Source: Callaeas wilsoni
Lineage: Eukaryota > Chordata > Aves > Passeriformes > Callaeidae
DNA length: 64,000 nucleotides
Assembly (NCBI GenBank): GCA_013398955.1
Contig: VWPU01002086.1
Span: 1-64,000 of the forward strand
Direction: 5' to 3'
Shown here: piece after piece, positions 1-10,530 of the stretch
Numbering within the stretch: the first letter of the stretch is position 1
How the letters are laid out: every line of letters begins with the position of its first letter
Notes under the pieces: model-generated
What the model was told of the DNA's origin: nothing
Databases searched by the model: none
Seen by the model: the letters and a program-made list of their open reading frames with translations, nothing else
Position numbers and translations under genes: made by a program

Positions 1-545
1 CCCACAGACCCCCTCCCCCCAAGCACCAAAACTTCAAGGCCCTGCTTTCTTTCTTAAAAGTACTTTAAAGGAGAATTTGTTTGTATTTTTTATTTACATT
101 TTATATTTTTGTACATATTGTTAGGAGGTCCGCCATTTTTAAGTGATCTCGGATTGACCAAAAGGGGGGCTTTGAAGTGTATATCTCTCTTGTTACCTAT
201 CTCTGACTTGACTTGTGGTGTGACCAGGCCCAAACCATTATCTCAAAAGAGAATAAAACAAAACCTTGTAAAAAAAAAAATTAAAAAAAGACAAAAATGC
301 AAAAAAAAAAAAATTTACAATCTTATTCTGAGCATTCCAGTAACTTTTTTTGTGTATGTACTTTAGCTGTACCATAGATCGTGGTTTGTATGAGGTGGCA
401 AGGCCAAAGATAAAAAGGTTTTCTTTTTTTTTCTGTCTATGAAGTTGCTGTTTATTTTTATTTTTTTCTTTTTTTTTTGGCCTGTTTGATGTATGTGTGA
501 AACAATGTTGTCCAACAATAAACCGGAATTTTATTTTGCTGAGTT
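1..545 (+). other. PTMA: PTMA (prothymosin alpha) 3' UTR, terminal part
   Basis: The segment matches my memory of the vertebrate PTMA 3' UTR along its length. It includes the TTTTTGTACATATTGTTAGG block near 106-125, the CATTCCAGTAACTTTTTTTG block near 332-351, and the GTGAAACAATGTTGTCCAAC stretch ahead of an AATAAA. No PTMA coding sequence lies in the window; the stop codon must be to the left. PTMA encodes a small, very acidic nuclear protein linked to chromatin and cell proliferation. A Pumilio-type element, TGTACATA, sits at 110-117. The short open frames here are chance products of U-rich and A-rich tracts. Position next to PDE6D agrees with the mammalian gene order. The right edge is the inferred cleavage site, about 20 nt past the poly(A) signal. 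Confidence 0.85.
517..522 (+). terminator. PTMA: PTMA poly(A) signal AATAAA
   Basis: A canonical AATAAA sits in the conserved context CCAACAATAAACCGGAATTT and is followed within about 20-30 nt by a T/GT-rich stretch (TTTTATTTTGCTGAGTTGT). Cleavage is therefore expected near 540-548. Confidence 0.85.
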
Positions 546-2650
546 GTCCTAACAAGGCTGCCTCCCAACTGCTGCTTTTTGTTTTAGTTTTCATTTGTTT
601 TAGTTTTTTATTTCTTTCTTCCCTTCTTTCTCTCCTTTCTTTCTTTGCTTTGGACTTGGGCTGGGAAGAGAGAGAGGGATACAGGGGTGCATGGTGTTGA
701 TGGGGAGGGTCTGGGGGCTCTGCTGTCCCCCTGCTGCCGTGGGGGTAGGGGAGGCAGCGTCTTTCCATGGCTGTTCCTGTGGAGAGCTGCTCCGGCGTCC
801 CCAGCATGGCCTCTGCATGATCCTGCATGCTCTGGCTGCCCTTGGCAAGACAGAGGGAGCGGTCAGACTGGGAAACTCAGGGATACGGACAGTGAGCGTA
901 GGGGGCCGGATATGGGCTGCTCAGCAATTCTCCTGTCCCTGCAGCCAAATTTGTGGGGGAGTGTTTGGCTTGTGTAGTGGGGATGAGAAGCCCATCCCCA
1001 AAATCCGTCTTTGCAGTACCTGCTGCAGGTGATTGACCCTTGCTTGTGGGGTGGGGAGAGCTCAGGCTGTGCAAATGCTTTTCCTCCCTTGGGGCTTGTT
1101 TAAGGATTGCTGGCAGTGGGGCAAGAGCCAGTGTCAGCAGGGCTTGCATTCAGCCAGAACTGGTCCTAGGGGGATGCTCCAGCCTGCACTGGTCACCCAG
1201 CAATTTCTGGGGTGCCAAGTTCAAGGTTTGGTGGTGGGAGCCCAGGGAGACAGGCTCAGGTTTGTCTGTGTGCTCTAACAAACCAAAAAGGCCGTAACTT
1301 AGCCTAAGCCTCTGCTGCTTTGCTCTTAACCTTCCTCCAACTCATTTTTCCTCCTTCCTCCAGGGCATTGGAGCTTGGAACAGCTCAGCCTGCTCTGCCA
1401 GGTGTGTGGAGTTCGTTTGCAAGAACCTGCTTTGTATCTGTGCTCCCAAACCCTCACCCCGGCTCCAGGGAGTCCCCTTTCCCTACTGATCCAGGCTGTG
1501 CCAATGCCTCACCAGATGGTCTCATTTCCTCCTCTCACGCTGCAATCCCAGCAGTCTGTTTAGATGCTGGGAGATGATTCTTATTTTACTTTTTTTTTTT
1601 TTTTTAAAGATGAACCAATGTGCATTTAATGCACTGGCTGCAAGGGTTACAGCCCCTCCTGATCCCCAGGAGCAGCCAGGTCACTTACTCTGTACTTACA
1701 CTGTTGGCAAATAAGCTCAAAATCTGGCTTCTTGTTCTTAATTATACAGCTAATTGTGGTGCTGGTTGATAGCTTATCAGATTTACTGCAGGCCCTATCT
1801 AGTCCTGCCTGGGTGAAGGGAGCCCGTGGCAGGGCTGGAGGCAGCACTAGGTTTGGTTATCCGGTGCTCCCATGGGATGTGACATCATGGGAGTGGCAAA
1901 CGGTGCTGGTGCTGCTGGGTGGGGCTTTGTCTCGTGGTGCTGCGAGTGGCATCCGTGTCCTCACTGTGGGTGCCCCATGGGCAGCTCCTGCATCGTGATG
2001 GGATGGGATCTGGTGGCATGGGTGCCAGTGGTGCAAGATTCAAGCTGGTACTTGTAGATTTGCAAGGCAAATTATTCAAATAAGCTGCAGCTGTGTAGCC
2101 AAGAGCTGGCCCCAGGTGTCCCTGAAATGTGGGGACCCTGCACACACAAAGCTGGTGTGAGGGCCCAGAGGTGGAGATTTTGGGGGAGCAGTGGCCTTAC
2201 TGTCCCCATTGCAGAGACGGACTTGTCTGCCCTGCAGCCCCCCAAAAAGCTGGTGGTCTTGGGTCATAGGGTCCATTTTGGTGTGGGGTAAAACTGGAGG
2301 CTGCCCCCAGCCTCCCAGGTGGGCATACTAACGATGGGTAGGGCATGGAGCAGCCAGGGGTGTGGGGGCAGGTCAGAGGAACCCTCCCCCCCCCCAGCTC
2401 CTGGTCTGCACCCCACTGCCGTGAGTCCCTGCAGCCACTGGTGATGGAGAGGGCAAACCCCACTCCCTCGCCCCCACGTGCCCTGGTGTTTCTGCGCCCC
2501 ATCTCTGCCCTCTCATGGCTTGCTCCCAGTGGCTCTGGCTGCCCCTGCCACCCCATGACCCCGGGGGTGCTCCGGTGTCTCCAATGCTGCCAGTGCCAGC
2601 GCTGGGGCTGAGGCCAGGCACAGTGCATGGATCCTCGCAGGGATCCCGGT
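546..2650. other. intergenic, no supported gene
   Basis: GC-rich sequence between PTMA and the CCAAT array. Open frames on both strands have no recognisable domain, no splice-consistent continuation and low-complexity composition. A poly-T tract lies at about 1590-1605. I see nothing else I can name. Confidence 0.6.
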
Positions 2651-2990
2651 CCCGGCCAATCCCCACGTGGCGGCTCAGCCAGTCAGCCAATCCCGTGCTG
2701 CCACCTGGCCCTCCCTGCCTCCTGCTGCCTCCACCAACCACAACCAAGCAACGCCCTGGTCTGACCAATCGCGTGCTGCCACCTGGCGCTTCCCCACAGC
2801 CAACCACGTGCTGCCACTTGTCTCTGCTGCTGCCTCACCCCTTGCAGCAGCAGCCCACCAATCACAGCACGAGGGGGACTGTGTTGAGCCAATCAGGAGC
2901 TGCTGCCTGCTATCTGTCCCAGCCAATCAGGGGCAGCCACACCCTGCCAGGAGCTATAAAGGCCCTTCGGTGCCAGGGCTGTCCCAGCAG
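2650..2990 (+). promoter_or_regulatory. candidate core promoter: six CCAAT boxes plus TATA box
   Basis: Six CCAAT pentamers, all on the plus strand, begin at 2656, 2687, 2765, 2858, 2889 and 2923. A TATAAA follows at 2955-2960 in the context GAGCTATAAAGGC. The last three boxes and the TATA box are spaced 31, 34 and 32 bp, about three helical turns each. Two CACGTG E-boxes lie at 2664-2669 and 2805-2810. Several boxes sit in a diverged repeat of the form CCAATCNCGTGCTGCCACCT, which suggests local duplication. By normal TATA spacing, transcription would start near 2985, just ahead of an ATG at 2991. NF-Y binds CCAAT in general; its use here is inferred. I recognise no downstream gene, so the product could be a lineage-specific or non-coding RNA. 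Confidence 0.5.
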
Positions 2991-3979
2991 ATGGGGTTAT
3001 CCCAGGGTGGAGGAGCTGCGGTCCTTTGGAAGGTGGCTCCTTTGGAAAAGGCTCCCACCTGCAGGGTCCTGGAGGGATGGAGATGGAACATAGTGGTTTT
3101 TTGGCACCCAGTGCCACAGGGGTCGAGTGAATCCAAAATGCTAGAGGGACTGCTCAGCTGGGTAATGTCTTGGGACAGGGACCAGGAGCAGATGGTCTCC
3201 CTAGCAGGAGAGGGCTTGCAGGAGTTGTGCCAGCTGAAGGTACCTGTGAAGATCTTGGAGGTGGTCTCCCTGAGGAGACCTGCCCACTGGGACCCAGGGA
3301 GTCTCGCCTGCCTCATATTTTCAGGAGATGATCCCAGCCCTGCCTGGAGGCCAGAGCTGGGCTCTGTGGGGGCTGATGCCACAGGATGGAAAGTGAAGAG
3401 CATGCGGCCATCGTGCGCCTTCAGGCACGGAGCGGTGTTGGGCCCCTCAGCCAGAGCTGTGTCACAGGTCACGCGTTCAGCTGTGACCTGCGGAGCAGAG
3501 CTGCCAGTGCTGCCCCTTGCCTGCAGACGCTGCATGTCGTGATGGATCCAAATCCTGCTTGAGCTGCTGATCACACTGGTCCTGGAGACTGTGGAGGCAA
3601 GTGGATGAAGCTGTTCTGAGGTGTGCTGGCTGGCTGCTGACCTCTGAAGATGGGTGAGGTAGCTCCCACGTGAACTGTCGAGAGAGCCTCGTATGCTCCG
3701 GGAGGGACTTAGGCTGTGCCAATGTGCTCCAGTGGCCACTTAGACCAAGGGCAGCCCTTCCCAAGGATTCTGCTGTGTCTGGACCTCAGCTGAAGCCACT
3801 TTGTGCAGCTCAACAACCAGGTGGACTGAGAGAAACTCCCATGTGGTTGGCCTGATGCACATCACTCCAGTGGAGCTGTTGTGCCGGAGGTCACGGACAG
3901 CAGAACCAGTGGGGCTGAGCCCATGCCCTGTGGACAACTGGACTGAGCTTGGGCCAGCACAGTTGCCTCCAGTCCTGAC

Positions 3980-4122
3980 CTGCCCATAGTGGGCTAGGAC
4001 CTGTTTCATCAGCTTGAGGTTGTCCTGCACCAGTTGTAGCTTTTGGTTAGCCTCATCCAAAACTTCTCGTTGCATCTTGACAACATTCATGAAATTTGGA
4101 GCACCTTGGGGGCTTGGAGAAC
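3980..4122 (-). CDS. candidate orphan exon encoding a coiled coil
   Basis: On the minus strand, 47 codons lie between a possible acceptor (TGTAGGCAG before 4122) and a donor (CAG/GTCAGG after 3980). The peptide includes FMNVVKMQREVLDEANQKLQ and then LVQDNLKLMKQVLAHYGQ. It is rich in L, Q, K, E and V with heptad-like hydrophobic spacing, typical of a coiled coil and unlike the Pro/Ser/Gly-rich translations around it. Past the donor the frame loses this character, as expected for an intron. A second Q/D/K-rich segment (LQDQCDQQLKQDLD) begins at 3588 on the same strand after a good acceptor (CTTGCCTCCACAG). Its phase does not join directly to this exon: it would put a stop in frame. I do not recognise the protein. 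It may be an unannotated gene, a decayed gene, or chance. Confidence 0.35.
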
Positions 4123-7100
4123 CTGCCTACAGGGAATGCAGGGCTTGGACTGCAAGCAAGACACAGGCTGGGGTTGGTTACTGCTGCAGTTTGTGTCTGG
4201 GCAAATAACTGACATCTGCTTAAGAGACTGATGAGTGAAACTGCCTTCCAGGCGTGATTCCTCAAGATCACAAACAGAAGCAATTTTGAGTGGTTGCTGT
4301 TGAAAATAGACACGAAGAGCTGCTCCTGTGGTGGAGCAACTGCCACCTGGCTGAGGATGTGAGGTGTCCCACTGGAATAAACCCCTCAGGAGTGGGCTGT
4401 GGAAGCCCAGGGTCTTAGCTAGTCATGGCTCAGCCCAACAAGTATGTGCCTCCTAAATGGTTCAGGAATGTTTGTGCAGTTGCCTCAAGAGCTGTCTGGT
4501 GTGGGCAGGAAAGCCCAGCCCAGGCTGAAGAGCAGATGCGGGACATCTCATTCCTGTCTCGTCCCTGGGTGCTGTGCCCTGCAGCCTGTCCCCCTCAGTG
4601 AGCCGGGGAAGCTCTGCCCCTGGGCCCTGACTTGGCAGTCGGAGGGACCTGGCCATCCCCAGCCCAGTGGAGGTCCTTGAGCTCTGAAACCCAGCTGGAT
4701 GTTTACCCCCACTGCCAGGTCTTCTTGGGGCCACCACCCCAATCCTTTCCCTCTGTGGGGTGGGAGCCTTGGAGAGGGAGCAGAGCTGGGGTGCCTGGAG
4801 CTCCTCCTGTGCAGACCCTGGGAATCTTCCATCCTTGTGCCTGTGGCTGCTCCATCTTGCCTGGCTGAGCTGATCCTCTCCGAAGGGCAGGAGAACAGAA
4901 GGAAGGGCTGAGAGGGACCCTCAGCTTTGCAAACCCCACTGAGGACTGTGGCTCCTGTTCATGGCTGGCTGGGGAGCCCCAGAGGGAGACGTGGTGGGCA
5001 ACCAGGGGTTGGTGCGCTCAGAGACCACTCTATGGTGCTGTGCTATGTGTGGGCCAGGAAGAGACCTGGGAGTAAGCATCAAGTGCTGTCCTTCAGAGCA
5101 GCTGTGGACCTGGAGAGAATCCTGCATTCTTTCTGTACGAAAGCACAGTGCAAGGGGAACAGCTGGGGGTTGAAAAAGCGCAACCTGATTTGCCCTTGGA
5201 GAATCCACAAAGATGGGATCTTTACATGTGTCCCTTTCCTACCCAGGAGAGAGGCCTGAAGGCGAGGGGCTCTGCCTGGGTGTTGGGTGGGGATGTGGGT
5301 CCTCCAGCTCGCTCCGCCCTGGGCTCTGTGGGCATCTGCTTGGGTTCCTCTCCTTTACTGCAGGCAGAGCAGGCTCCTGGCCCTGCTCCCTCAGGGAGCT
5401 GGGAAGCAGCACCTTTCTGTCAGGGCTCAAGGCAGGAGGTGTGAGGAGGGCTGCAGTTTGTGCCCAAAGCTGGAGACCCCAGTGCTCAGTGGGCACATGA
5501 CCCACAGGCCACGTTGAGGAGGACAATGACCCACAGCAAGTACAAGGCACCTGCTCCCTGTCCAGCAGCCAGGGCACTGCCAGACCCTGGATGCACAGGC
5601 AGAGAAGGGATGTGGCTCTAAATGCCCTGTCTGAAGTGGCAGGGAGTGTGGTCCTGCATGGGGCTGGAGAGCCTGCACTGGGTTGTCTCCACCGCCAAGT
5701 GAGGCCCCGAGGGCACACGAGGGCTCGGAGCAGCTGCCGTGGGGTGCAGCCCTGCAGGGATGGTGCAGAGCCAGTTTTGGTTAAACCAAACTGCAACAAT
5801 TGCAGGGGCTGGTTGGTTTCCTATCTTGGGACTAATCGCCTTTATCCCTGCTCCCAAGGTGAGGATGTGCTGCTTCCCTGGGGATAACCCCAGCCTGAAG
5901 CTCCATCCCCGGGATGGACTGTGGAACAAGGCTGCAGCGCTGGAGCAGCATCCCGGGAAGTGAGCAGCAGGTAGGAGCGGGGCTGTGGGACTCTGCCATG
6001 GGAAGGGATGAGCATGGGACACCTGTCTCCAAGCAGGCACTGGAGCTGGTGCTCCCTGCACTCCATGCAGCTCTGTGGGATGGCCCTGGGCACCTCTCAG
6101 AGCTGACAGGTCCCCAGCAAAGGCCAGGGACTGTGTTTAGCCGTGGGGAGCCCCAATGGGCTGTTTGCTGCGGCCTTGGGCTCCAGGGACTTGTGCATCC
6201 CCAGCTTGGCAGGAACATGGTCTAAAGAGGGATGAAGGCAGGCATGAGGCACGGAGGTGTCGGTGCCTGTGGAGATGCTGGGACACCTCATCCCAGCTCC
6301 GGGCTGGCACAAGGAACAGCATGTCCAGCCCAGCTCAAGGGCCGCTCCTCTCCTGAGGTAGAGCTCATGGCACGTCCCATCCCGGGTGACCCGCCAGCCC
6401 GCCTGGTGTGGGGCCGGCCCTGCTGGCCCTCGGTGGCTCTCCCGGGGCCCCGGCCGAGGCGGTGGCCACAAGCAGCGCCCTCCCCGCCCGGCAGCCGCGC
6501 TGTGCAGCCCAGGCAGCAGCGCTGTCTTGCAGCACCATCTAGTGCTGCGGGATGGGGAAGCCCCGCGCTCCCCCGAGAGCCACGGCAGCGCGTGGGGACA
6601 GGCCGTGGCTGTCCCGCGTCCTGGGTCGTGCTGCCAAGGCCGACCTGCCAGGAAAGGCAGCCAGGCTGTTGGTGATGGGGATGAACAGGCGGCACAGCGT
6701 GGCTGCTGGCCCGGGGCAGCCGGAACTACCTCCCCCGTGCTGCTGCTCTCTGCCAGGGAATTTCCTGCAAGGATTCCGGGAAACATCAAGGGGCGCAGAC
6801 GTTCCCAGTTCCTGAGCCAAATGTATCTGGCCTCAGCTGCCGGTTTTGCCACCTCCTCCCGTGGAAATTGGGCCTCTGCCCTCTCCTTGGAACACTTGCT
6901 TCTCTATCAGCCGGGTGGCTCCAGCTCTGTCAGTCCCTCACCCTCAGGGTCTTCACATCACTCGTGTGGTTTCCTCCTGCATCCCCAGCAGTTTCTTGGG
7001 GCCCATCTTCCATACCTGGTGAGGGCGTGATCCCTTCCCACAACTTGTCACTGTTCCCCTTTTGCCCATTCAGGGCAATGTCAGACCTTTCCAGCCTGGC

Positions 7101-9660
7101 TTTGGGGCACCATTACACTGTCCTCTCGTCCCCTTGCTCTGTGTCCCCTGCTTGTCCCCTCTCAGTTTGTCACCCCTTCTGGATGTGTGCCACTCTCCGT
7201 ACCCTGCCTGGCACTGAGGTGCTGGGAGAGCAGGCAGGATTCTGGTGGCGGGTGGCGGTTGGTGCAGGAAGGACTTTGGCACAGAGCTGGATGCCGTAAG
7301 GATGGAATGCTCTTCCAAAGGGGCCGTGGCGATGGCTGGCCCGTCTCTTGGAGTACTGCTGTGGATGTGGATATCAGACCTGCAGCGGGGTGAGGCAGCT
7401 GCTGAGGCCCAACAGGGATTGCACCCAGGTCCTGTAGCACTGAGGGGCTGGTGACCAGGGGCTCCCTAGGGCAGGAGGAATTGGGCATCTTGGATCGAAA
7501 AAAGGGTACTTTGAATCCTGTCTTTGCTCCAGCTGCCCTCCTCCTGTCCTTGGGGAGAGATGGAACGGTGCCCAAGTCACCTGGCAGTGAAATCCCTGTG
7601 TCCAAGTGGTTGAGTGCCTGCCTGGGGCTCTGCCTGCTCTGATTCGGCAACCCAGGTGGATGATCTGTGCCTCCCAAAAGGAGCAGAGGGACTCAAACCT
7701 TCCTAGGCCTCTCGTCTCCTCGTGCTGCTGAACTGGATGGCACTGGGTGAGGTGGGACGAGATGTTGCTGACCCCGAAGGCTGCCTGCTGTCACCATGCT
7801 CTGCCCGCCGCCTGCCCGCGCCACCGGCACCTGCGGGAAGGTAAGAGTAGCAAAGCAGACACCGAACATAACGTGGCCCTGGGCTGTTTGTGCGCCTTTT
7901 GTTCGGCAGCAACTTTCATGAATCAGCTCATTAACCACATTAGGATGGCTCTGCCGCCCCACCTGAGCCTTATCGGGCGGGGCAGATTTGGGGCACGAGG
8001 CAGCCGGAGCCCCGGTGGCTTTGCCAGGCGGGTGGGCAGCTGAGGGCTCCCACAGCAGCCGGGGTGGGTGACAGCCTGGGGGTGTGCTGGAGATGGGCAC
8101 TGAGGTGTGAGAGCCTGGTGCTTGCCGTGGAGAGGAGCTGGCCCTGTTCCCCTGACCCTCATGGTGAGAGTCTCACACACCCAGTGCAGGGTCCTGCTCC
8201 ACAGCCAGCCCTGCAGCCCATCAGGGAGTGGTTCCATTGCCATAAGACGTGCTTCAGGGAGCCTTATGGTGTGATGGACCCCGAAACTATGCAGAGAGCT
8301 CCCCTGAAGCCAAAAGAGTGTTGTGCATCACCCTCCTCCCAAGTGGCCTCGCTGCTGTGCAACAGCTCAGCTTGGAGTGCTCCCAGGCCAAGACATGGTT
8401 GGAGGGGCAGTGATGATGGAGCTTCCCCCCAAATCTCTGTGTGCCAGACCCCCGAGCTGTGCACAGCTCTCTCCACTTCCCGATGTGCCCCTGTGGCCCC
8501 TGACTGCGTGCCAGGCTCTGCAGGGCTGCCCTGCTCTCACCGCCAGGTTTCCAAGGCTGCCAGGGCGGCTCACAGCCCTCCCGAGGTGGGGGACAAGTCC
8601 TCTCTGGCGACTTTCCAGCTGCCACGGAGCAGCCTCCCGAGCACGTTCCTTGCCCCGAGGCTCTCGCAGAAACAAATGCCCCGTGTGTGCGGGCGGCCGG
8701 GAGGCACCGCTGCCCGCCGTGGGAGCTGCCGAGGCCAGAACACCCCGGCTGCGAACAATGGGCCGGGAAGGTCGCGGCTGCCGGCTGGGATTCAGCCGCA
8801 GCGGCGGCTGCTGAACCCGGCCAGTTTCTCTCCCCAGCGCTGCTTCGCCGGCCCGATGCCGAAGGCAGCAGCAGTTCCAAGTGAGCCAGGGGTTTTGTGA
8901 GTGATTTGGCTTTGGGCAAGGTCCTGCGTAGTGGGAGGCTCCTCAGGGGCCCAGCCAGGTCCTACCCTTGCCAAAGTTGCCTTTCTTCCACCACAGAGCC
9001 CTCCCCTCGTGCAGAGCCCTACACGTGGACCTGGTTGGGGGAAGTTTCGTGGCCCAGAGATGCCTGCCAAAGCTGTGAACTTCCAGGTGGGAACTTACTT
9101 GGTAAATAAGAGGAGGAATCACTGTGTTAGTCCTTGCACTCACTTCTCACCCCCAAACTTTGCACAGAGGGTGGCATGAGGCTGCCCTCAGGTTGCAGCC
9201 AGAACAGCCACAGGGACATGGATGGTTGGTGGCAGTGGTGACACATGCACCCCTGACCTCCTGCTCCCCTCTCTTGCTTTCCAGCCCCGCTTTTCCCTTC
9301 ACTGGCACCTTTGCTGTCCTATGCAAGGGAGCCAAGATGTGACTGTGCCATGCTTGGGCCCTGAGCATGGGATGTGCCTGTGTCTCCTGCCCCTTCTCCC
9401 AAGGCTTCCACATCCCATCAGCCCCACAGGGAAGGGAACCCGCAGCTGTCTGGGCCACGAACGGGCTCCTGCTCTGAGCACCCCGGGGCCCTTTGCCTGG
9501 ATTTTGGGTGGTGGCTGTTCAGACCCCAGTGTCACCCCTGCCCTACGGCCCCTCGTTTGCTCCCCCGGTTCTTCAGGGAGGCTGATCCCGGCACCGAGGG
9601 GGTTCTGGGAGAGGCCGCTCAGGACCAGGAGCGGCTGAGCTGCTCCCGGCTATTTCCCAC
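4123..9660. other. GC-rich intergenic block, no supported gene
   Basis: No exon set or protein family could be recognised. Local GC/CpG-dense patches occur near 6,400-6,740 and 8,640-8,870. Regulatory-looking motifs include an NF-kB-type GGGAATTTCC (6756-6765), a STAT-type TTCCGGGAA (6774-6782) and a SOX/RUNX/GATA-like cluster at 7896-7974. The long open frames here are a product of high GC content. Confidence 0.5.
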
Positions 9661-9664
9661 AGAG

Positions 9665-9679
9665 CCACTGGAGGGCGGC
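9665..9679 (+). promoter_or_regulatory. CTCF-like site
   Basis: CCACTGGAGGGCGGC matches the CTCF core CCAC(T/C)AG(A/G)(G/T)GGC(A/G)(G/C) with one mismatch (G for A at position 6). It lies at the start of a CpG-dense patch (about 9,640-9,960). Motif match only. Confidence 0.35.
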
Positions 9680-9714
9680 AGTGTCCCGCCGCAAGCGGGG
9701 CCCGCCAGCTCCAG

Positions 9715-9759
9715 CTGGGCAAACTGGGCAAACTGGGCGAAGTCACCAAACTGGGCCAG
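9715..9759 (+). repeat. 9-bp minisatellite, five units
   Basis: Five tandem 9-bp units of the form CTGGGCAAA. Units 1, 2, 3 and 5 are close matches and unit 4 (GTCACCAAA) is diverged. It sits in the GC-rich patch downstream of the CTCF-like site. Confidence 0.75.
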
Positions 9760-9977
9760 CCCGGGCAGGGCGGGGCGGGAAGGGGCTCTGGAGGCCCCCC
9801 CGGGCCATCTCAGGACCCGCGTCCCTCCGGGGCCGTCTCCCAGAGCTGCTCGCCCTGCAGGAGCCTCAGCCACGCGTGTCGGTCGGTGGCCGCTTGAAGC
9901 CCCGCGGAGCCTCCAGCGTGAGCGGCCCCGCAGGGAGCCGGGGAGGTTAAGTGGGTGTGGGAATTCACAGCTTGTCT

Positions 9978-10530
9978 CACAGAATGACGTGGGTTGGAAA
10001 GGACCTTTAAAGGTCACCTAGTCCAACCCCCCCGCCATGAGCAGCGATATCTCCAACCAGGTCAGGTGCTGATCCACTGATCTGACCTGATCTGGGCAAC
10101 CTGTTCCAGTGTTTCACCACCCTCACCTTAAATAATTCCTTCCTTATATCTAATCTAAATTGACCCTCCTTGACTTTAAAGCCATCACCCCTTATCCTAT
10201 AGCTATGGGCCCTACTAAAAAGTCTGTTCCCATCTCTTATAGGCCCCTTCAAGTACTGGAATGATGCAAAAAGGTTTCTCTGGCACCTTCTCCAGGCTGA
10301 ACCACAGCTGTCTCAGCCTGTCTTCACTGGCAAGCCGATCCTTCCCTCTGATCATTTTTGTGGACTTCTCTGGACTCCTTCCATCAGGTCTGTGTCTTTC
10401 CTGTACTGACAGCCCAGGGCTGGATGCAGCACTCCAGGCAGGGTCTCACAAGAGTGGGGTAGAGGGGGAGAATCATCTCCCTTGACCTGCTGGCTGTGCT
10501 GCTTTGGATGCAGCCCAGCACACGACTGGC
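9978..10530 (-). mobile_element. CR1 LINE 3' fragment
   Basis: The element begins (on the plus strand) with CACAGAATGACGTGGGTTGG and AAGGACCTTTAAAGGTCACC. It continues through GGGCAACCTGTTCCAGTGTT, CCTTATATCTAATCTAAATT, CTTCTCCAGGCTGAACCACA and GATGCAGCCCAGCACACGAC. These are the landmarks of an avian CR1 3' end read as its reverse complement, so the element lies on the minus strand. It is 5'-truncated, as most CR1 copies are. Confidence 0.9.

Noticed and set aside
109..366. 85-codon open frame in the PTMA 3' UTR, and overlapping minus-strand frames
   Set aside because: They lie in recognisable PTMA 3' UTR and are made of low-complexity Lys/Asn runs from A-rich and T-rich tracts.
3465..3490. 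Inverted AGGTCA/TGACCT half-sites with a 12-bp spacer
   Set aside because: Nuclear-receptor elements use much shorter spacers in inverted form; likely chance.
2954..3739. 261-codon minus-strand open frame overlapping the plus-strand frame at 2991-3542
   Set aside because: Both strands are open across the same GC-rich stretch, which is expected by chance; no domain seen. Only the short Q/K/D-rich part near 3,560-3,588 was kept as a hint.
6097..6852. 251-codon minus-strand open frame
   Set aside because: GC-driven frame in a CpG-dense patch with no recognisable fold, signal or splice context.
8064..8900. 278-codon plus-strand open frame
   Set aside because: Long because of high GC. Ser/Pro/Ala-rich translation, no domain, and equally long frames on the other strand.
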